Positions 7,675 through 10,730 of a stretch of 10,730 bases of DNA are shown piece by piece. The DNA is from Emcibacteraceae bacterium (lineage in GTDB: Bacteria > Pseudomonadota > Alphaproteobacteria > Sphingomonadales > Emcibacteraceae), in NCBI GenBank assembly GCA_016763335.1, contig JAESUD010000056.1, forward strand, positions 1 to 10,730, read 5' to 3'. Each line of letters begins with the position of its first letter. Within the stretch, counting starts at the first letter, position 1. The notes beneath the pieces are model-generated. The model worked only from the letters and a program-made list of their open reading frames with translations, did no database searches and was not told the origin of the DNA. Both the position numbers and the translations under genes were made by a program.

Positions 7675-9348
7675 TTATTTTCCAAGTGGTAGCAGAACTG
7701 TAAACTCAGAACCTTTTCCAACTTCACTCTTTAAAAGAATATCACCACCCATTTGTCTAGCCAGATGTTTGGAAATATGAAGTCCTAAGCCAGTTCCTTC
7801 TTCCTTACGAGCATAAATATGGCCACGGTCTTGATGAAATTTTTCAAATACAAGCTCTTGTTGTTCTATTGATATCCCGATACCTGTATCCCAAACTGTA
7901 ATGCCAATAATATCTTCCGTTACGTGTTGAACGCGAATTCCTAATGACCCACCTTCTGGGGTAAACTTAACAGCGTTACTCATTAGGTTAACAAACACCT
8001 GTGTTGCCCGGCGCGCATCAACAAAAACATCACGGTCATTTTCCACTAAAACCTTGCTCGTATCAATATTTTTATCCCCTGCCTGAAGAACAACAAGGTT
8101 AAAGGCATTATCAACAACTTCTTTAAGCGATACATTGGTGGTTTCAAGCTGGATTTTACCGCTTTCCAATACTGCCACGTCAAGAATATCATTTATCAAA
8201 TGCAGAAGATGGCGTCCAGCATTCATAATATCGTTACTATATGAAACATATTGATCGTTAAGTTCACCAAAAGTCTGCATCGTCATTGCTTCAGCAAAGC
8301 CAATTATCGCATTTAAAGGCGTTCTAAGTTCATGGCTCATGGCCGCTAGAAAATCGCCTTTAGCTTCTAATGCTATTTCTGCCTGCTTTGTTGCAATATC
8401 AAGTTGTGCCCTTTTTTCTTTAAGATCATAAAGTGTATTTTCAAGCGATTGTTGCACTTTTTCTGCGTTTGCTTTTGCCTTGTAACTATCCGTCACGTCT
8501 GTGCCAGCACCGCGAAAACCGCGAAATTCACCACTATCCACATCAAACATGGGAACGCCGCTCAAGAAGATATAAATATCATCACCTTCTTGGTTTTCTA
8601 ACATAAGCAGTTGATCCCTGAAGGGAGCATTTTTTTTCATGAAAGTAGCACTTTCAATTTTATCGCCCTCAAAACTGCTGCGAAGCTCGCCTATATCATC
8701 AATCTGTTTGCCGACCATAAGAAATGATGGAATGCCGGTGATTGCCGTAAAACGGTTTGAAACATAAGTCAGTTTCATCGCATTATCGACTTCCCAGTAC
8801 CAATCCGAAGTGGCACGGGCAAAATCACGATATCTCTGTTCGGTTAATGTAACATCTGCTGAGTTATTAATTTTATATTGTTCTGTACAATCGGTATATG
8901 TACCACCAACGGCAATCACAAAACCATCATCATCACAAATAGGAAAGTGACGAGAACGATATTGTCTAACATTACCATGAATATGGATGGCTTCTTCAAC
9001 AGTAACACTGCCGCGTGTTAACTGTACTTCGTTTAAAATAGAAATAAGCGTGGATGGTAATTTATATTCGCCGTCCGCTTTATGGATCATACCCCCAATG
9101 GACTCACTATCACTAACAAGCGCACGGTAACCGTCATTGACAAAAACCAGTTCCCCGCCAATTGTTGAGACATATAGTGGAACCTTTTCGTCAAACTTCA
9201 TCTTAGCAAGGAGCGAATGAATTTGTTCCTTTACTGTCGGATGATCCGATTTTTTAAGTTGATTCTTTACAAGCTTTTCAGCTCGCAATTTCTCAACTAT
9301 TTCAAGCGAAATAATCGTCTTATCTGATATATTATTTACGTTTCGCAC
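7675..9348 (-). CDS. Soluble PAS-PAS sensor histidine kinase (PleC/DivJ-like DHp domain), no receiver
   Basis: A 557-aa kinase with no signal peptide or transmembrane segment, hence probably cytosolic. An N-terminal helical segment (about 1-48) precedes PAS1 (about 52-156, PAC end GGTYTDCTEQ) and PAS2 (about 170-288, DWYWEVDNAMKLTYVSNRF, PAC end GAGTDVTD). A coiled-coil linker (about 288-330) follows. The HisKA H-box is MSHELRTPLNAIIGFAEAM with His339 the predicted phosphorylation site. The HATPase_c domain has its N box at NLMSNAVKF (N454, N458), G1 DTGIG at 487-491, an F box FEKFH and G2 GTGLG at 518-522. The H-box and the stretch after it (AGRHLLHLINDILDVAVLESG) resemble PleC/DivJ-type kinases. 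No receiver domain is fused and no response regulator gene is in the window. The GTG start at 9348 is supported by AGGGA 6 bases upstream and an in-frame TAG four codons upstream. It is probably co-transcribed with DUF2336 copy B. Confidence 0.95.
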   Translation of the reverse strand: MRNVNNISDKTIISLEIVEKLRAEKLVKNQLKKSDHPTVKEQIHSLLAKMKFDEKVPLYVSTIGGELVFVNDGYRALVSDSESIGGMIHKADGEYKLPSTLISILNEVQLTRGSVTVEEAIHIHGNVRQYRSRHFPICDDDGFVIAVGGTYTDCTEQYKINNSADVTLTEQRYRDFARATSDWYWEVDNAMKLTYVSNRFTAITGIPSFLMVGKQIDDIGELRSSFEGDKIESATFMKKNAPFRDQLLMLENQEGDDIYIFLSGVPMFDVDSGEFRGFRGAGTDVTDSYKAKANAEKVQQSLENTLYDLKEKRAQLDIATKQAEIALEAKGDFLAAMSHELRTPLNAIIGFAEAMTMQTFGELNDQYVSYSNDIMNAGRHLLHLINDILDVAVLESGKIQLETTNVSLKEVVDNAFNLVVLQAGDKNIDTSKVLVENDRDVFVDARRATQVFVNLMSNAVKFTPEGGSLGIRVQHVTEDIIGITVWDTGIGISIEQQELVFEKFHQDRGHIYARKEEGTGLGLHISKHLARQMGGDILLKSEVGKGSEFTVLLPLGK

Positions 9349-9354
9349 TGTTTT

Positions 9355-9359
9355 TCCCT
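9355..9359 (-). promoter_or_regulatory. Shine-Dalgarno AGGGA deciding the GTG start of the histidine kinase
   Basis: On the minus strand AGGGA lies 6 bases before the GTG at 9348-9346. It is the clearest Shine-Dalgarno in the window. With the in-frame TAG at 9360-9358 it fixes the start, since the first internal Met is at about residue 50. Confidence 0.7.
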
Positions 9360-9366
9360 ATTTATT

Positions 9367-9391
9367 CAATGCCATTGTGCAATTAGTTGCA
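9367..9391. repeat. Cluster of short overlapping palindromes between DUF2336 copy B and the histidine kinase gene
   Basis: CAATG-C-CATTG (9367-9377), ATTG-TG-CAAT (9374-9383) and TGCAA-TTAG-TTGCA (9378-9391) overlap in the 47-base gap. On the minus strand this also reads as ATTGCA repeated with a 10-base period. It could be a binding site or an mRNA processing hairpin; the arms are only 4-5 bases, so chance is plausible. Confidence 0.25.
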
Positions 9392-9395
9392 ATCC

Positions 9396-10517
9396 TTAAC
9401 TCGCATCCTTAAGTAACATCTGAGCTTCCTGATAATTAAAATCACGTTGCCAATATCTGACCGCGGCCCTTGCATTATCTGGTTTTATTCTATCATATAA
9501 ATTCAACATCGTGTTTAAAATTGCTGTTGAGCGTGCTTTTGGCCCACTATTGGTTTGTAAAATCAGTAAAAACATAGTCGAAAACTGACTTTTTTCAAGC
9601 CCCATAGCCCGCGAAATAACGGCTAGGCTCTCATCATTTCTCTCACGCAACACTCGCCATATTATCTTAACACTTAAGCTGCTAAGCTCTGCAAGTGCCG
9701 CTACAGCAACATTAATACGTTCCTGTCTTAATGATGTCACCACAAAATCAAAGTTCAATTTTCTTTGTTCCGCAAGTTTTTGCACAAGGTGAATAGCTTT
9801 CTTCATGACACCTTTTTCTTCATCATGTTGATTGGCTATTTTTTTGGTAACCATTTCAAGTGCATCATCCAATATTGTCTGGTCCACATCAAATTCTGCA
9901 ACAATTTTCCGCCTAAGCGCCGCAGAAACCCACCAATACATTTTATGAGCGAGTTCAAAGGAAAGATCATTTCGGTTTAAAAGCGGCTCTTGAAAGCGGT
10001 CAACCGACCGTGATTCCTGAACCAAATATTCAATTGATGCTTTTGAAAGTTCAGCATTCTCATTACGCACTAATGCCTCAATAACGTCTTCGTTACCATG
10101 CTCAATCAATTCACCGGAAACATCGGTACTGACATGTGCACGAATGGCAATGGAAAGCCTATGCGCATCTGTCCTGTTACGGATGGTTTCAATAAGGTCT
10201 TCATCTTTCAAAAGAGAACTTTTTTCAAGTATCGGCTGAGCAACTTCAATATGATCATTAGCAAGCATCGTCACAAGCTCAATGGACATTTCTTCTGATT
10301 CGGATAATCTCTCTGCTAAGCTCGCCCTAATGGTTTTTTCAAAATTCTTAATAAGCTTGACCATGATGTCATTCATCAATACCCGTTCATGATCGTTTAA
10401 TCTGCCCTCGGAGGACAGAAACAGATCGGATATATTTTCCATAAGAACCTTTTTTGATCCTTGAGAGCTATCCTGGGCTAATTTAATCATGCCCTGTGAA
10501 GAATATTTATCATCCAT
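9396..10517 (-). CDS. DUF2336 family protein, copy B (function unknown)
   Basis: A 373-aa helical soluble protein, without signal peptide or membrane segment, paralogous to the protein at 5750-6862. Shared features in the same order are IKLA.D.S at the N-terminus, LANDHIEVAQPILEKSSLL (L85 onward), LSIAIRAHVSTDVSGELI, the ELSKASIEYLV helix, EPLLNRNDLSFELAHKMYWW, and SLRQERINVAVAALAEL from residue 262. Outside these blocks the two copies have diverged widely, so the duplication is old. The C-terminus (about 330-373, RAAVRYWQRDFNYQEAQMLL) is not clearly matched in copy A. The ATG start at 10517 has no strong Shine-Dalgarno. The histidine kinase gene follows 47 bases downstream on the same strand, suggesting an operon and a shared pathway. 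The biochemical role is unknown; a HEAT-like scaffold or kinase-partner role is inference. Confidence 0.88.
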   Translation of the reverse strand: MDDKYSSQGMIKLAQDSSQGSKKVLMENISDLFLSSEGRLNDHERVLMNDIMVKLIKNFEKTIRASLAERLSESEEMSIELVTMLANDHIEVAQPILEKSSLLKDEDLIETIRNRTDAHRLSIAIRAHVSTDVSGELIEHGNEDVIEALVRNENAELSKASIEYLVQESRSVDRFQEPLLNRNDLSFELAHKMYWWVSAALRRKIVAEFDVDQTILDDALEMVTKKIANQHDEEKGVMKKAIHLVQKLAEQRKLNFDFVVTSLRQERINVAVAALAELSSLSVKIIWRVLRERNDESLAVISRAMGLEKSQFSTMFLLILQTNSGPKARSTAILNTMLNLYDRIKPDNARAAVRYWQRDFNYQEAQMLLKDAS

Positions 10518-10730
10518 AATCGTTATATTTAACCGTGATCCCTAGATTTCCCACAACGTCTTTATTTATTATAATTTACGTAATGTTTTTATAGTTTTAT
10601 TTTTAACAATACAAGGTTAACAAAATATGAAAATCCTTATATTCCAGTTAGTTAAATTTACCTATTAAATTAAAGCATTAATAAATATTAAGCATTTCAC
10701 AAGTTTTTTTATATGAATTTTTAAAAAATA
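10518..10730. other. AT-rich upstream region of DUF2336 copy B; probable promoter region
   Basis: 213 bases to the window edge with no credible gene; the longest ATG-started frame on the plus strand (from 10627) is only 13 codons. On the minus strand, TTGTAT followed 15 bases later by TATAAA is a possible but weak promoter for copy B. A dyad TTAATA-AA-TATTAA lies at 10678-10691. Nothing else is recognised. Confidence 0.4.
10678..10691. promoter_or_regulatory. 14-bp dyad TTAATA-AA-TATTAA, same arms as at 5123-5136
   Basis: Perfect 6-base arms around a 2-base centre, identical in 13 of 14 positions to the dyad upstream of the FlgC-like gene. It lies 161 bases upstream of the DUF2336 copy B start. 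A shared regulator binding site is possible, but the surrounding DNA is extremely AT-rich. Confidence 0.27.

Noticed and set aside
8404..8601. 65-aa plus-strand frame with a hydrophobic Phe/Cys-rich start, a possible small membrane protein
   Set aside because: It is antisense to the coiled-coil and PAS2 region of the histidine kinase; the hydrophobicity is what the reverse complement of Lys/Glu-rich codons gives.
9765..9980. 71-aa plus-strand frame inside DUF2336 copy B
   Set aside because: Antisense shadow of a well-supported gene with no independent start signal.
10590..10625. TTAAC...GTTAAC pair upstream of DUF2336 copy B as a full CtrA box
   Set aside because: The TTAA elements are 10 bases apart rather than 7, and TTAA is frequent in this AT-rich stretch.
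10627..10668. Short frame starting ATGAAAATCCTTATA in the right-hand gap, possible leader peptide
   Set aside because: Only 13 codons, no Shine-Dalgarno of note, no gene in the window downstream of it.

Overview
The window reads as chromosomal DNA of a fairly AT-rich alphaproteobacterium. The evidence is the recG / sdhE-mfd arrangement, two proteins of the DUF2336 family (largely alphaproteobacterial), a short-type NAD kinase, and a PAS histidine kinase whose H-box region resembles the PleC/DivJ type. The genus cannot be fixed from the sequence. No rRNA, tRNA, CRISPR array, insertion sequence or phage gene is visible. Coding density is high and the gaps are short and strongly AT-rich.

Layout, left to right. 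(1) 1-1227, minus: the N-terminal 409 codons of recG; the gene runs off the left edge. (2) 1228-1314: a divergent control region. (3) 1315-5102, plus: sdhE (flavinylation factor for succinate dehydrogenase) and mfd (transcription-repair coupling factor), overlapping by 4 bases as GTGA. (4) 5171-5584, plus: a small orphan flagellar-rod protein resembling FlgC, with a consensus -10 hexamer so close to the ATG that a leaderless mRNA is possible. (5) 5750-7672, plus: a DUF2336 protein (copy A) followed 36 bases later by NAD kinase. (6) 10517-7675, minus: a second DUF2336 protein (copy B) followed 47 bases later by a soluble two-PAS histidine kinase. The NAD kinase and histidine kinase genes converge and stop 2 bases apart. 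(7) 10518-10730: AT-rich upstream DNA of copy B.

The left half is housekeeping: RecG and Mfd are related SF2 DNA translocases that act on stalled forks and stalled RNA polymerase, and SdhE serves respiration. The right half is the interesting part. Two paralogous DUF2336 proteins of nearly equal length (370 and 373 aa) sit in opposing two-gene units, one with NAD kinase and one with an orphan cytosolic sensor kinase. No function is established here for DUF2336. The arrangement suggests, as inference only, a cytosolic signalling module in which copy B works with the histidine kinase and copy A is a diverged partner tied to NADP supply.

Two intergenic regions, upstream of the rod-like gene and upstream of DUF2336 copy B, carry the same AT-rich dyad TTAATA-NN-TATTAA. 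This is a candidate shared operator, but the base composition makes chance a real alternative.
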